A program made the translations under genes and the position numbers. The notes below the pieces were generated by a model that worked only from the letters and a program-made list of their open reading frames with translations, was not told the DNA's origin and did no database searches. From the NCBI GenBank assembly GCA_964628465.1, contig CAZVOA010000018.1, positions 1-64,000 of the forward strand: DNA of 64,000 nucleotides, read 5' to 3'. This document shows positions 1 through 9,169 of the stretch, piece by piece (the first letter of the stretch is position 1; every line of letters starts with the position of its first letter). The DNA is from JAFGPS01 sp964628465 (lineage in GTDB: Bacteria > Planctomycetota > Phycisphaerae > Sedimentisphaerales > Anaerobacaceae).

Positions 1-1014
1 AAACGGAAGGTCCAACGCCGCTTTCTCAACGGTAAAGCTCCATATATTGCCTTTAACTACTCCTGATTTTGGCGGAGCGTTTACCTCATCGACTCTCCAG
101 TAATAAGTCTGTTCAAAGTCAAGAGTCCCCGGCGTAAATGTATTCGCATCCAAAGGCTGACCAGCGGAAACTATTGTGCTAAGGGGTTCGCTAATGGTCG
201 CGTTCGTAACATCATTTATATCTGTACCAATGAATATATTGTGCTTATTAGCAGAGTCTCCAGGTGTCCATGAAAGAATTACATCCGGATAAACATCTTT
301 TTCTTTATTTTGAGGCTGCGGTTTCTTTGCAATATTCAAAGTAGCACCAGATATCTGTGTAATCTCAAAGCCATTCATAACAAAGAAAGCAGTACCCAAG
401 GTAGCTGTGGAAGAGGTGATAGTGAATTCAAAAGCTACGTCATCAGTGCCATTGCTTGTAAACTCTGTAGTAAACTTAGAAATAGACTCAAAGTCAGTTA
501 TGTTATTGCCTCCTGCAGAATCGGTGATTTGCACATCAGCAGTTGTTTTTGTACCTAATGCATCTTTGACTGATACAGAAAACACACCGGTTTGATCTAT
601 TCCATCATGGTGGTAAGACAACCATGAATAGACTCCCTTTGGCAGGCCGCTCAAGGTCAGGATTAAAGGATTGGCATTTGCCTCACGACCATCCGTTCCA
701 GTCCAATCCTGAATTAGATTGCCAAACTCACCAGCATATGCATAACGAGTATCAGATGAACGTTCCAACATCTGCATAGCAGCAGCCGGGGCATTACCTG
801 GCCATGTCGGCTGTACTGTAACCGTTGTACCAAACGCCTGATACGATTGTTTTGTAAAAGTATTAGCTACTTCATGGGTTGCGGTATATGCCTGATACCC
901 GCTTTGTACGGGGCTAGCGGTTGTACCGAAATCAATTTTCAATTGGGCTTGAACACTACCAAAGCCAACCAAAAAGCACGCAAAAAGTATTAAACAAATG
1001 AATTTCTTGCACAT
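1..1014 (-). CDS. Secreted protein with fibronectin-III-like module (partial, C-terminus beyond left edge)
   Basis: An open frame of 338 codons runs from ATG at 1014 to the left edge without a stop. It begins with a signal peptide (MCKKFICLILFACFLVGFGSVQA) and an AAGGAG ribosome site at 1021-1026, six bases before the start. The middle (about residues 20-235) is a beta-rich region I do not recognise. From about residue 250 it carries a module with 'VILSWTPGD...HNIFIGTD...QTYYWRVDEVN...WSFTVE', which resembles the fibronectin-III-like repeats that are common in large secreted, often LamG-containing, proteins of Phycisphaerae. The protein is probably exported and cell-surface or extracellular. 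A PEP-CTERM sorting tail, if any, would lie outside the window. Its function is unknown; a role in polysaccharide binding is only a guess from the family. Confidence 0.8.
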   Translation of the reverse strand, partial: MCKKFICLILFACFLVGFGSVQAQLKIDFGTTASPVQSGYQAYTATHEVANTFTKQSYQAFGTTVTVQPTWPGNAPAAAMQMLERSSDTRYAYAGEFGNLIQDWTGTDGREANANPLILTLSGLPKGVYSWLSYHHDGIDQTGVFSVSVKDALGTKTTADVQITDSAGGNNITDFESISKFTTEFTSNGTDDVAFEFTITSSTATLGTAFFVMNGFEITQISGATLNIAKKPQPQNKEKDVYPDVILSWTPGDSANKHNIFIGTDINDVTNATISEPLSTIVSAGQPLDANTFTPGTLDFEQTYYWRVDEVNAPPKSGVVKGNIWSFTVEKAALDLPF

Positions 1015-1128
1015 CGTACACTCCTTCTGATATAAAAATAATTGTGTTAATGTTTCAAATACAAAATAAAAACATTAAATTTTTTGTAACGATTGAATAA
1101 ATATGAATATTGACTCTACTTCCGGTAT

Positions 1129-1155
1129 GTATTAAAAGCGTTTGAGCTTTAACAC
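1129..1155. promoter_or_regulatory. Imperfect dyad upstream of the secreted-protein gene
   Basis: Arms GTATTAAAAGC (1129-1139) and GCTTTAACAC (1146-1155) face each other across six bases, about 115 bp upstream of the ATG at 1014. The neighbouring gene encodes a XylR-like regulator, so this could be an operator for it. That link is inference; the dyad is AT-rich and imperfect. Confidence 0.25.
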
Positions 1156-1304
1156 CTCCTCGATTAACCACAAATCATAATTTTTTTACCTCTTTTTTGT
1201 GAAATAAAAAAGAAGCACCACAGTTATATATATAATATAATAAAAACGAGCAAAAAATAACCTCATTACGTCTTTATTATTCTTCATTATGTGCATTTCA
1301 CGAA

Positions 1305-2492
1305 TTATCGGAGTGAATAGTTTTTTCTGTATTGTAATGGACTTACACCTTTTGCCTGTTTAAAATACCGTGCGAGATTTTTCATATCAGAACATCCCAT
1401 CATGTTGGAAATTTGTGATACAGGCAGGTTTGTATCAACAAGCATTCTTGCAAGCTGGTCGATTCTTACATGCTTAATTTCTTCATGAACGGAACGCCCG
1501 AGAACACAAGTAAAACGTTCATACAAACTTCTTCTTGATATAGGAACAGCCTTAAGCACATCAGAAACCTGTATAACTTCTTTTCTTGCGTATTTATGTA
1601 TGAATTGCAATGCCTGTGCAACATAAGGATCGTCAATTTTTAGAATATCCGTTGATTGCCTTGTAGCAACATACATAGTTGGAACAATAATATTCTCATC
1701 ATTCAGAACTTGCTCACCTCTCATCAGTCTATCAAGTACAGAAGCGGCCTCAAAACCGGCTTTTTCAGCTCCTATAGCAATACTTGATAAAGGCGGTGTT
1801 GCCAAATTGCATATAAGATCGTCATCACCAAGTCCTATAATAGCCACTTGTCCAGGCACTTCAAAGCCGGCTATCTTACATGCTTCAAGCACATGCTGGC
1901 TTCTATCATCGTTACAAGCCATAAGAGCAATCGGTTTTGGCAGATTTTTCAGCCATTCAACAAGAATATCCTGTTCCTGCTCCCATGAATGTTTTTGCTC
2001 CGTTTTGTGTTGTTCGTATTCGTAGATGTGGGCTTTAAATCCTGCTTTTTCAATTTGTGCGGAAAAACTTTTTCCACGATCACGTGACCAGTAATACTCA
2101 CTGCCAAAGCCGCAGTAAGCAAAATGCTGAAATCCTTTGTACAGCAGATATTCAGCCGCCATCTTTCCTATGCCTTCATCATCTGTAACAATATTAGGTA
2201 TGCCGGGAAAAAGCTCTCTATATGGCGATACAACTACAGGAAGTCCCATTGCGAGAATTTTTTCCGTCAAGCCAGAGTCACGCTGCTCTCGAAGAATAAT
2301 ACCATCAATATCCAGATTTAAAAGATAATCCAAACTCTCATTTTTATTTTCGCTGTCCCAATAGAATGGAGCTTGCCTGTAAAAAACCCACTGTCCATGA
2401 GTACGGGAATATTTCGAGATGCCTCTAATAATAGACCTGCCGTACTTCCTCGATGTTTCCATCATTAACAGAACTTTGAATATTTCCTGCAT
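1305..2492 (-). CDS. XylR-like transcriptional regulator (substrate-binding domain + AraC HTH)
   Basis: A 395-residue regulator. Residues about 5-275 form a LacI/periplasmic-binding-protein-like sugar sensor ('VLLMMETSRKYGRSIIRGI', 'GIILREQRDSG', 'YCGFGSEYYWSRDRG', 'ALMACNDDRSQHVLEACK'). The last about 105 residues form an AraC-type double helix-turn-helix ('SRRSLYERFTCVLGRSVHEEI', 'SQISNMMGCSDMKNLARYFKQ'). This domain order is that of E. coli XylR, which senses xylose and activates transcription; many planctomycetes carry numerous paralogues next to sugar-use genes. The ATG at 2492 has an AAGGG site upstream. The gene lies upstream of the secreted-protein gene on the same strand and is divergent from the TetR operon. 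The ligand cannot be read from sequence. Confidence 0.9.
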   Translation of the reverse strand: MQEIFKVLLMMETSRKYGRSIIRGISKYSRTHGQWVFYRQAPFYWDSENKNESLDYLLNLDIDGIILREQRDSGLTEKILAMGLPVVVSPYRELFPGIPNIVTDDEGIGKMAAEYLLYKGFQHFAYCGFGSEYYWSRDRGKSFSAQIEKAGFKAHIYEYEQHKTEQKHSWEQEQDILVEWLKNLPKPIALMACNDDRSQHVLEACKIAGFEVPGQVAIIGLGDDDLICNLATPPLSSIAIGAEKAGFEAASVLDRLMRGEQVLNDENIIVPTMYVATRQSTDILKIDDPYVAQALQFIHKYARKEVIQVSDVLKAVPISRRSLYERFTCVLGRSVHEEIKHVRIDQLARMLVDTNLPVSQISNMMGCSDMKNLARYFKQAKGVSPLQYRKNYSLR

Positions 2493-2626
2493 TTATGGCC
2501 CTTAAAAAAATTAGACTATTTCTTTTCTATTTTATCTTATTGCACAAAAAGAAGAAAGAAAAAATAACTATTTTATAAACAAGGCGAACATTTTTCATAA
2601 ATAATTGAGATTTTTCTTGCAATATA

Positions 2627-2664
2627 ATGAATCATCATTCATAATATGAATATATATTCATATT
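2627..2664. promoter_or_regulatory. Two abutting palindromes, probable TetR operators
   Basis: The first dyad is ATGAAT-CATC-ATTCAT (2627-2642). The second is a perfect 22-bp palindrome (2643-2664) with 11-base arms AATATGAATAT and ATATTCATATT. Both contain TGAAT/ATTCA half-sites and they touch. The second ends 19 bp before the tetR start, so an occupant would block initiation of the efflux operon. TetR-family repressors usually bind such dyads at their own promoter. Control of the divergent xylR-like gene is also possible. Confidence 0.6.
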
Positions 2665-2683
2665 AAAATAATAAGGCTAAAAT

Positions 2684-3310
2684 ATGACAAATAAAGAATT
2701 AACACGAAAAGAACGGGAGCGTTTGAATCGCAGGAACGAAATCCTTGGCATTGCTCTAAAGCTTTTTTCAGAACAAGGTTTCCGTAATGTCTCGATGCAG
2801 CAAATAGCAGAAGCCTCGGAATTTGCGGTAGGCACACTTTATAATTTCTTTGAAAGCAAAGAAACCTTATTTGAAGAATTGATAAATACTACAGGCCAGC
2901 AGGTTCTGAGCGAATTTCTTGAAGTATTAAACGAGCCGGGCAGCGAAAAGGACATTTTGCGGGCATTTATAATGCTTCAGCCAAAATTTCTTGTAAAACA
3001 TGGAAATATAATAAAACTATATTTCTCAGAGATTGGCGCCCAAAATTTACAATTTTCAAAAATACATGACGTAAGCAATATTCATAAAGTAATTAATTCA
3101 AGATTATCTGAAATTATAGCCCAGGGAATACAAAAAGGCTTATTTCGTGCGGTTGACCCTGAAATTACGGCTAAATCACTTGGAGCAACTATCGAAACAT
3201 TAGTTTTCGAAACAACAGAAGATGTTAATGATGAAGTTATTAATAAGTTTAAAAAAGTTGAGCAGCTATTCCTCGAAGGACTACTGCTTCCGAAGGATTC
3301 ACATGTATAG
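2684..3310 (+). CDS. TetR/AcrR-family transcriptional repressor
   Basis: A 208-residue protein. The N-terminal helix-turn-helix (about residues 12-60) has the TetR pattern 'RNEILGIALKLFSEQGFRNVSMQQIAEASEFAVGTLYNFFESKETLFEELI'-like spacing, with the recognition helix around 'AVGTLYNFF'. The C-terminal helices form the ligand and dimer domain, which varies across the family. It is the first gene of the efflux operon: its stop overlaps the start of the TolC-like gene by 8 bp. It lies immediately downstream of two palindromes that are likely its own operators. It therefore probably represses its own operon and releases DNA on binding a pump substrate; the inducer is unknown. Confidence 0.92.
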   Translation: MTNKELTRKERERLNRRNEILGIALKLFSEQGFRNVSMQQIAEASEFAVGTLYNFFESKETLFEELINTTGQQVLSEFLEVLNEPGSEKDILRAFIMLQPKFLVKHGNIIKLYFSEIGAQNLQFSKIHDVSNIHKVINSRLSEIIAQGIQKGLFRAVDPEITAKSLGATIETLVFETTEDVNDEVINKFKKVEQLFLEGLLLPKDSHV

Positions 3311-4703
3311 AAAAAGACAAATTTACGGCATATTTGCAATATTTCTGCTGATAATATCGGGATGCAATAATTACAATAGTAAAGAAGTTCGTGAGCGGCA
3401 TGCAAGCAGCTTCCCCTTGCAACTGGCTCAAAAAACATCTGAAATACTTGATACAAATCAACCTTTGAATTTGGATGAATGTATCCAGATTGCGATGGCG
3501 AACAGCCTTTCACTCAAGGAAACCGAAATAAAGGGACGCATAGCTTTACTCGAGAAAAATGTTTCCTTTGCGAATTTCCTTCCTGCGGTAAGCTTGAATT
3601 ACGACAGAAAATGGTTCGATCCTCAACCAATGATTAAATATGGTTCCACCGGTATCGCGATGCAGGATAAGGATGTAAGACAAATAACATGGAATATTCA
3701 ATTATCGATATTTAATCCGGCAACATGGTGTATGTATGCCCTATACAGTCATGGCTACGAAATATCAAAATTAGTAACTGAATACACAAGACAGACACTT
3801 GCATTGCAAATAACAGTACAATATTTCCAATGCCTTTCTTTGGAAAAAATGCTTACTGTATTAGAAAGCCAATTAAACGCCGCAAAAGCAGTTCAGGCTG
3901 AATTGCAGGCTATGGGGGCCGAGGGAATAGTTAATGAATGGAAAGTCGAACAAGCTAACGCTCTTGTTTTGGCTCGCCAAACAGAATTGCAAAATGCAAA
4001 ATATTCTCTAAAACAGGCAAAAGCTGAGTTAATGTCAAATATGGGACTTAGCCCGCTTGCAGATGTCTCTCTTGAATCACAATTAAATATGCAAGTTCCT
4101 GAAGGTTCAATCGAAGACTTAATCACTGAAGCACTTTTAAATCACCCAAGTATGGCTATTTCAGATAGAGAAGTAGCTGTAGAAAAAGAAAAAATCAGGG
4201 CTGCTGTAACGGCTTTCATACCTAATGTATATGGGTATGCAAATAGAGTTGATACTTCGGATTCACATCAGATTTTTACAAATTACTGGCTTGGCGGTAT
4301 AAGTGCCGCTATTACACTCTTCGACGGATTTGCAAATATTAATTACTACAAGGCAGCAAAGGAATTACATAAGGCTTCACTTCTCCGGCGTGATCAGGCG
4401 ACTATTACTCTGATGATACAGGTAATTCGTGCGTCAGATCAGGTACAAATAGCAAAGGACAAAATTCTTTTGGCAGAGCAAATTGAAAGAACAAATTCAA
4501 TGCACCTTTTAGAAATACAAAAACAATATGAACAGGGACTGGTTCAAACAAGTGACATGTTAACAATGACAGCCGAAGCACAGAATGCGGAAGTACAAAA
4601 CATTCAGGCTAATTTTCAATATCAAACATGTATTGCCATATTAAATAACGTTATGGGAAATACCAAAACAACTTTCGAGGATACAACCAATGACACAAAA
4701 TAA
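3303..4703 (+). CDS. TolC-family outer-membrane efflux lipoprotein
   Basis: An outer-membrane channel protein of 466 residues for a tripartite pump. I chose ATG 3303, inside the end of tetR, because it gives a lipoprotein signal peptide (MYRKRQIYGIFAIFLLIISGC, lipobox ISGC with Cys21). An upstream in-frame start at 3222 would add 27 residues that destroy this signal. The body shows the two-fold TolC/OEP pattern of long helices rich in Ala, Gln and Glu ('LALQITVQYFQCLSLEKMLTVLESQLNAA', 'QIAKDKILLAEQIERTNSMHLLEIQKQYEQG'). The start is translationally coupled to tetR, and the end overlaps the adaptor gene by 14 bp. Family assignment is firm; the substrate is not known. Confidence 0.9.
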   Translation: MYRKRQIYGIFAIFLLIISGCNNYNSKEVRERHASSFPLQLAQKTSEILDTNQPLNLDECIQIAMANSLSLKETEIKGRIALLEKNVSFANFLPAVSLNYDRKWFDPQPMIKYGSTGIAMQDKDVRQITWNIQLSIFNPATWCMYALYSHGYEISKLVTEYTRQTLALQITVQYFQCLSLEKMLTVLESQLNAAKAVQAELQAMGAEGIVNEWKVEQANALVLARQTELQNAKYSLKQAKAELMSNMGLSPLADVSLESQLNMQVPEGSIEDLITEALLNHPSMAISDREVAVEKEKIRAAVTAFIPNVYGYANRVDTSDSHQIFTNYWLGGISAAITLFDGFANINYYKAAKELHKASLLRRDQATITLMIQVIRASDQVQIAKDKILLAEQIERTNSMHLLEIQKQYEQGLVQTSDMLTMTAEAQNAEVQNIQANFQYQTCIAILNNVMGNTKTTFEDTTNDTK

Positions 4704-5919
4704 GTCAACTGAAAAAAAATCCACTATAATTAATATGACAGGTTTCGTTCTGATTTTTCTTATTATAATCGGTACAGGAAGTTTCTTGTTTTATAAATCC
4801 AACCATAGTCAGGCAGCAGAAACAACCGAAAGTGAAGTTCAAAAAACTCGTATCCCCGTTGTTGTAACCAATCCTGTCAGACGAACTTTCGAGCGAATTC
4901 TTGCGACTCAGGGAAATATAGAAGCTAAAAATATCGCGTTGGTTTCACCAAGAATACCAGGAACTATCGAGAAATTCTTTGTTGATGAAGGTGACAAAGT
5001 CATAGCCGGAGAAACAAAACTGTTTCATACAGACGCAGTAAAACTGGAACAGACTGTAACTATCAGGGAAAATGATTTAGCCGTCTCTATCTGTGCGGAA
5101 AAACAAGCGAAAGCAAGTCTTGAAAAAGTCACGGCTGACTTCGAAAAAGCGGAACTCGACTTTAAAAGATTCGAACGTTTGCTTGAGCAGAACGCGACAA
5201 CTCAGGATGTTTTCGAGCAGCAGCAGTCAAACTATAAACAGCTTGCCGCAAGCGTAAAAGTATCACAAGCTCAGGTAGAGTTAGCTTCCGAGCATGTTCG
5301 ACAGACTCAGGCGACTCTTGCTATTGCACACAAGGATTTGGATGATACAACGGTAATTGCTCCTATCAATGGAGTTATTACCATGAGATTGGCTGAACCC
5401 GGTGAGACAGGTTCTCCCGGCATGCCGGTCTTACGGATAGAAGACCCAAACATACTCGAAATCAGCGCATTTTTACCAGCCGAATATTATCCTTCTGTAA
5501 TTACCAATCAGACGGAAATGAAAGTGACTGTTTCCGGTATTAAACTTGAAAATCATACGGTATCATATAAAAGCACTGCCATCAATCCCAAGCTTCGTAC
5601 TTTTGAGGTAAAATGTTTAATCAAAAACCCACCGGATGGTATCGCTCCGGGAGCTATGGCGGAAGTGGAAATAGTTCTGGAAAGCCGTGAGGGACTTGGT
5701 GTTCCGGTAACGTCGATCCAAAAACGAGCAAATCAATCGGTAGTATTCGCAACATCAGGAGATATTGCAGGCATGAAACCAGTAAAAACCGGAATTGAAA
5801 GTGAAGGCTGGATCGAAATTACTGAAGGACAAATCACGGAGTCAAATCAAATTGTGTCTATGGGACAGGATATGCTGAACGAAGGTACATTAGTTTCCAT
5901 ACAAAAGGAGGCTGATTAA
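4690..5919 (+). CDS. RND efflux periplasmic adaptor (AcrA/HlyD family)
   Basis: A membrane-fusion protein of 409 residues. It has an N-terminal membrane anchor (about 15-35, 'MTGFVLIFLIIIGTGSFLFY') and a lipoyl/barrel-sandwich half ('GNIEAKNIALVSPRIPGTIEKFFVDEGDKV'). A coiled-coil hairpin follows (about 125-205, 'FERLLEQNATTQDVFEQQQSNYKQL'), then the second lipoyl half ('TTVIAPINGVITMRLAEPGETGSPGMPVLRI') and a beta-barrel/proximal domain. It bridges the inner-membrane RND pump and the TolC-like channel in the periplasm. It overlaps the upstream gene by 14 bp and its stop overlaps the pump's ATG by one base (TAATG), a clear operon. Confidence 0.93.
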   Translation: MTQNKSTEKKSTIINMTGFVLIFLIIIGTGSFLFYKSNHSQAAETTESEVQKTRIPVVVTNPVRRTFERILATQGNIEAKNIALVSPRIPGTIEKFFVDEGDKVIAGETKLFHTDAVKLEQTVTIRENDLAVSICAEKQAKASLEKVTADFEKAELDFKRFERLLEQNATTQDVFEQQQSNYKQLAASVKVSQAQVELASEHVRQTQATLAIAHKDLDDTTVIAPINGVITMRLAEPGETGSPGMPVLRIEDPNILEISAFLPAEYYPSVITNQTEMKVTVSGIKLENHTVSYKSTAINPKLRTFEVKCLIKNPPDGIAPGAMAEVEIVLESREGLGVPVTSIQKRANQSVVFATSGDIAGMKPVKTGIESEGWIEITEGQITESNQIVSMGQDMLNEGTLVSIQKEAD

Positions 5920-8900
5920 TGTTTCTTTCAAATGCTTCCATAAAAAGACCTATAGCCATGAGCTGCCTTATAATCGGCCTGACTCTGCTTGGCCTGAATT
6001 CGTACAGAAAAATGGGGCTGGAATTGATGCCCAAAATGGATGTTCCTTATATTACTGTTACCACTATATATCCCGGCGCTACACCGGAACAAATCGAAAC
6101 TGATGTTGCAAAACGAATAGAAGACCAGGTTGTCACTATAGACGGACTTAAACACGTTAGTTCAGCCTGTATGGAAAATGTTTGCCAGACTTTACTTGAG
6201 TTCAATCTCGGTATAGATGTAGATATCGCGGCAACAGATGTACGGGAAAAAGTAGATTTAATTAAAGCGGATTTCCCGGAAGACGTCGAAGATCCGAAAA
6301 TTCTCAAGTTCGATATTAACGCACAGTCTATCGTTAATATCGCACTAACAGGTGATATTCCGCTCGATGAACTTTATGATTTTGCGGATAATAAACTCAT
6401 GGACAAAATTACAGTAATTTCCGGAGTAGCGGATGTCGAACTTATAGGCGGTGCAAAGCGTGAAGTTAATGTTGAAATTGACAGGGACAAATTAGCTTCC
6501 AAGGGCTTATCAAGCAGTGATGTAGTCGAAGCCATTCAGTATGGTGTAAGAACTATTCCATCAGGCCGCATTCAGGAATCAGGACGAGAGTTCACAGTTA
6601 AATTTGACGCCGAATTTAAAAATATTGCCGATATAGGAAACCTCGAAGTAGCAAATGAAAATAACCAGAGATGTTATATTCGCGACATAGGCCGGATTGT
6701 AATGGCTACGGAAGAATTGCGGCAAAAAGCGTCCATTGACGGCAAATCATGTATATATATCAAGGTAAAGAAAAAAGGTGAAGCAAACGCTGTCCGTGTC
6801 GTTAATAGCGTTAAAGCCGAAATGAATAACCTGATAAAAGAATTACCGGGCGGAATGGAGCTTGTTTGGATTGCCGATGACGGGCGATTTATTGAAGCTT
6901 CTGTAAAAAGTGCATGGATTAGCGTTACCGAAGGAATAATTCTTACTGCACTTATCCTGTTTTTCTTCCTCTATGATATACGTGCGACAATAGTAGTTGC
7001 AATAACAATGCCGCTGACAATAATTATCGGTTTGTTTTTTATGCAGATGATGGGATATTCACTTAACATGTCCACTCTTATTGCTATTGGAATGTCGGTT
7101 GGAATTCTCGTCACTAATTCTATTGTTGTATTGGAAGCAATAGTAAAAAGACTCGAAAAAACAGGTAATCCCAAGGAAGCGGCAAGAATCGGAACCAGCG
7201 AGGCGTTTATCGCGGTTCTTGCAAGTGCCGGCACAAATATTGTTGTACTGTTTCCAATCGCCATGATGGGCAGTATAATCGGCTCATTTATGAAGCCGCT
7301 TGCAATGAGTATGCTTATAATGACGGCGGTATCGTTGTTTATTTCTTTCACATTGACACCAATCCTGTGCGCGCTTTTATTAAAACCCAGACAGGTAAAA
7401 AGAGGGTTAATTTATGGTATGGAAACCCAATTTAATCGCCTGCTGGGTACGATTGTTAATGGATACCGCCGTCTTTTATCTTTCAATGAAAAATACAGAA
7501 CCATGGCAATAGCTACACTTATACTTGTTTTTTTCTTTTTCATTTTTTCATTGTCACTATCTGACAAAGTAGGATTCGGATTTGTTACTAATACGGATCA
7601 GGGCAAGTTATATGTAAGGCTCGAATATCCGACCCGGTATGACATGGATAAAACATCGGAACGAGTAGGAAATGTCGAAAAAAAATTAAGTGATTTGCCG
7701 GAGCTTAAACATATACTAACTTCTATTGGAAAAGTCGAAGGAGTTATCGGGCAATCGTCTGAAGGTGTATATCTGGCTCAAATTCTTTTGGTATTTAGCG
7801 AACGTGACCAAAGACTTTTAAGTATAGACAAACTCCAGGAAGAAGTCCGCAAGCGTCTTACAAATTATCCTGAAGCGATTGTTTCAGTTACTCAGCCTGC
7901 GGTTATCGGCGGACAAAGTCAGGACATAGAAATGCGTGTCGCCGGCAGCGAACTCGATACTCTTGATAACATAGCAATTAATATTAAACAACTTGCCGAA
8001 GTGATTAAAGGAATTAATGATATCGATACAACCGTAAGAACAGGTAAGCCGGAACTGGCAATAATTCCCAATCGAGCGGTTCTGTCTGATTTAGGGATAC
8101 CCGCTGTTGGTCTTGGTATGACTCTTAGAGCGAATCTCGAAGGACTGGATGCCGGTATTTATAAGAGAGGTGACAGAAATTACGATATCGTGGTAAAATT
8201 CGCCTCTGAAGAAGGAAAAAATCAGGTCGAACAATTTATGTTCCCTGCCGCCGCTGGAAAACCTATATCGTTAACTAATCTGGCTAATATTAACCAGCGT
8301 ATCGCTCCGGTTCAAATTACAAGAGAAGACAAGCAAAGAGTTACTAAAGTATTTGCAAACCTTGGAAGTAATATGCCTTTGGGAACGGCTGTGACTTTAA
8401 TCAGTAAAGAAGTAGATACCAAAGGAAAGTTTCCCCCTGGCTACAACTATAGATTTGCAGGCATGTTCGAACGAATGAGCGAAGCAATGGTATCTTTTGG
8501 CGAAGCCGGTATCATCGCTATAATACTGGTAATTTTAACACTCGCAGCTATTCTCGAATCATTCAAACAACCATGGTTAATTCTTGTCACACTGCCTTTG
8601 GCTTTGATTGGTGTTATGCTGGCGTTGGCATTAACAGGCTTAAACATTGATATATTTGTGCTAATGGGAGTTGTCATGATGATTGGAATCGTGGTTAATA
8701 ATGCGATTTTAATCATGGACCAGCTTAATGTTCATATCAAAGAAGGCGTACCTGTTCATAAGGCAATGATAAGTGCCGCATGTGAAGAATTCAGACCAGT
8801 TGCCATGATAACTTTAGCAGCAGTCCTTGGAATGCTCCCGCTTGCAATCGACAGAGGAATAGGCGCTGAAATGCGAAACGGCGTAGGTATTGCTTCTGTT

Positions 8901-8993
8901 GGAGGAATCCTGGTTTCAGGTATATTAACTTTAATCGTTATGCCGATTTTATATGACCTTTTCACTCGTAAAAATTCACAGGACAAGCATTAG
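5919..8993 (+). CDS. RND-family efflux transporter permease with atypical proton-relay residues
   Basis: An inner-membrane pump of 1024 residues, the usual length for the AcrB/HAE1 superfamily. It has an N-terminal helix, a large periplasmic porter domain ('MDVPYITVTTIYPGATPEQIETDV'), a helix bundle, a second porter domain and a final bundle. In TM4, AcrB carries 'VDD' (Asp407-Asp408); here the matching stretch is 'GILVTNSIVVLE', so Thr399-Asn400 replace both aspartates. In TM10, AcrB Lys940 is replaced by Asn927 ('IVVNNAIL'). The charged proton pathway of AcrB therefore seems absent, although the fold looks intact. It may use another ion or residue set, or belong to a distinct RND subfamily. 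The operon context supports export of a small molecule or lipid. Confidence 0.92.
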   Translation: MFLSNASIKRPIAMSCLIIGLTLLGLNSYRKMGLELMPKMDVPYITVTTIYPGATPEQIETDVAKRIEDQVVTIDGLKHVSSACMENVCQTLLEFNLGIDVDIAATDVREKVDLIKADFPEDVEDPKILKFDINAQSIVNIALTGDIPLDELYDFADNKLMDKITVISGVADVELIGGAKREVNVEIDRDKLASKGLSSSDVVEAIQYGVRTIPSGRIQESGREFTVKFDAEFKNIADIGNLEVANENNQRCYIRDIGRIVMATEELRQKASIDGKSCIYIKVKKKGEANAVRVVNSVKAEMNNLIKELPGGMELVWIADDGRFIEASVKSAWISVTEGIILTALILFFFLYDIRATIVVAITMPLTIIIGLFFMQMMGYSLNMSTLIAIGMSVGILVTNSIVVLEAIVKRLEKTGNPKEAARIGTSEAFIAVLASAGTNIVVLFPIAMMGSIIGSFMKPLAMSMLIMTAVSLFISFTLTPILCALLLKPRQVKRGLIYGMETQFNRLLGTIVNGYRRLLSFNEKYRTMAIATLILVFFFFIFSLSLSDKVGFGFVTNTDQGKLYVRLEYPTRYDMDKTSERVGNVEKKLSDLPELKHILTSIGKVEGVIGQSSEGVYLAQILLVFSERDQRLLSIDKLQEEVRKRLTNYPEAIVSVTQPAVIGGQSQDIEMRVAGSELDTLDNIAINIKQLAEVIKGINDIDTTVRTGKPELAIIPNRAVLSDLGIPAVGLGMTLRANLEGLDAGIYKRGDRNYDIVVKFASEEGKNQVEQFMFPAAAGKPISLTNLANINQRIAPVQITREDKQRVTKVFANLGSNMPLGTAVTLISKEVDTKGKFPPGYNYRFAGMFERMSEAMVSFGEAGIIAIILVILTLAAILESFKQPWLILVTLPLALIGVMLALALTGLNIDIFVLMGVVMMIGIVVNNAILIMDQLNVHIKEGVPVHKAMISAACEEFRPVAMITLAAVLGMLPLAIDRGIGAEMRNGVGIASVGGILVSGILTLIVMPILYDLFTRKNSQDKH

Positions 8994-9169
8994 ACAAATG
9001 CCCCATCTTACCAGGATAACGAAATGAAATGTTAAAGTTAAAAATACAGGCCGAAGATTACTGTTATATCTTGCACTAACAAGCAAATCGGTTAAAATGT
9101 CGAGCAGTAAAGATAAAGGAATGGAATCTTTTAAAAAATCGATTTTATAAAGCTATTTTGTGTTTCCAT

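Noticed and set aside
3222..3302. 27-codon N-terminal extension of the TolC-like gene
   Set aside because: It lies wholly inside tetR and would destroy the lipoprotein signal that begins at ATG 3303.
9097..9150. 17-codon open frame between the RND pump and STAS-MlaE
   Set aside because: Very short, no ribosome site and Lys/Ser-rich composition expected of AT-rich spacer DNA.
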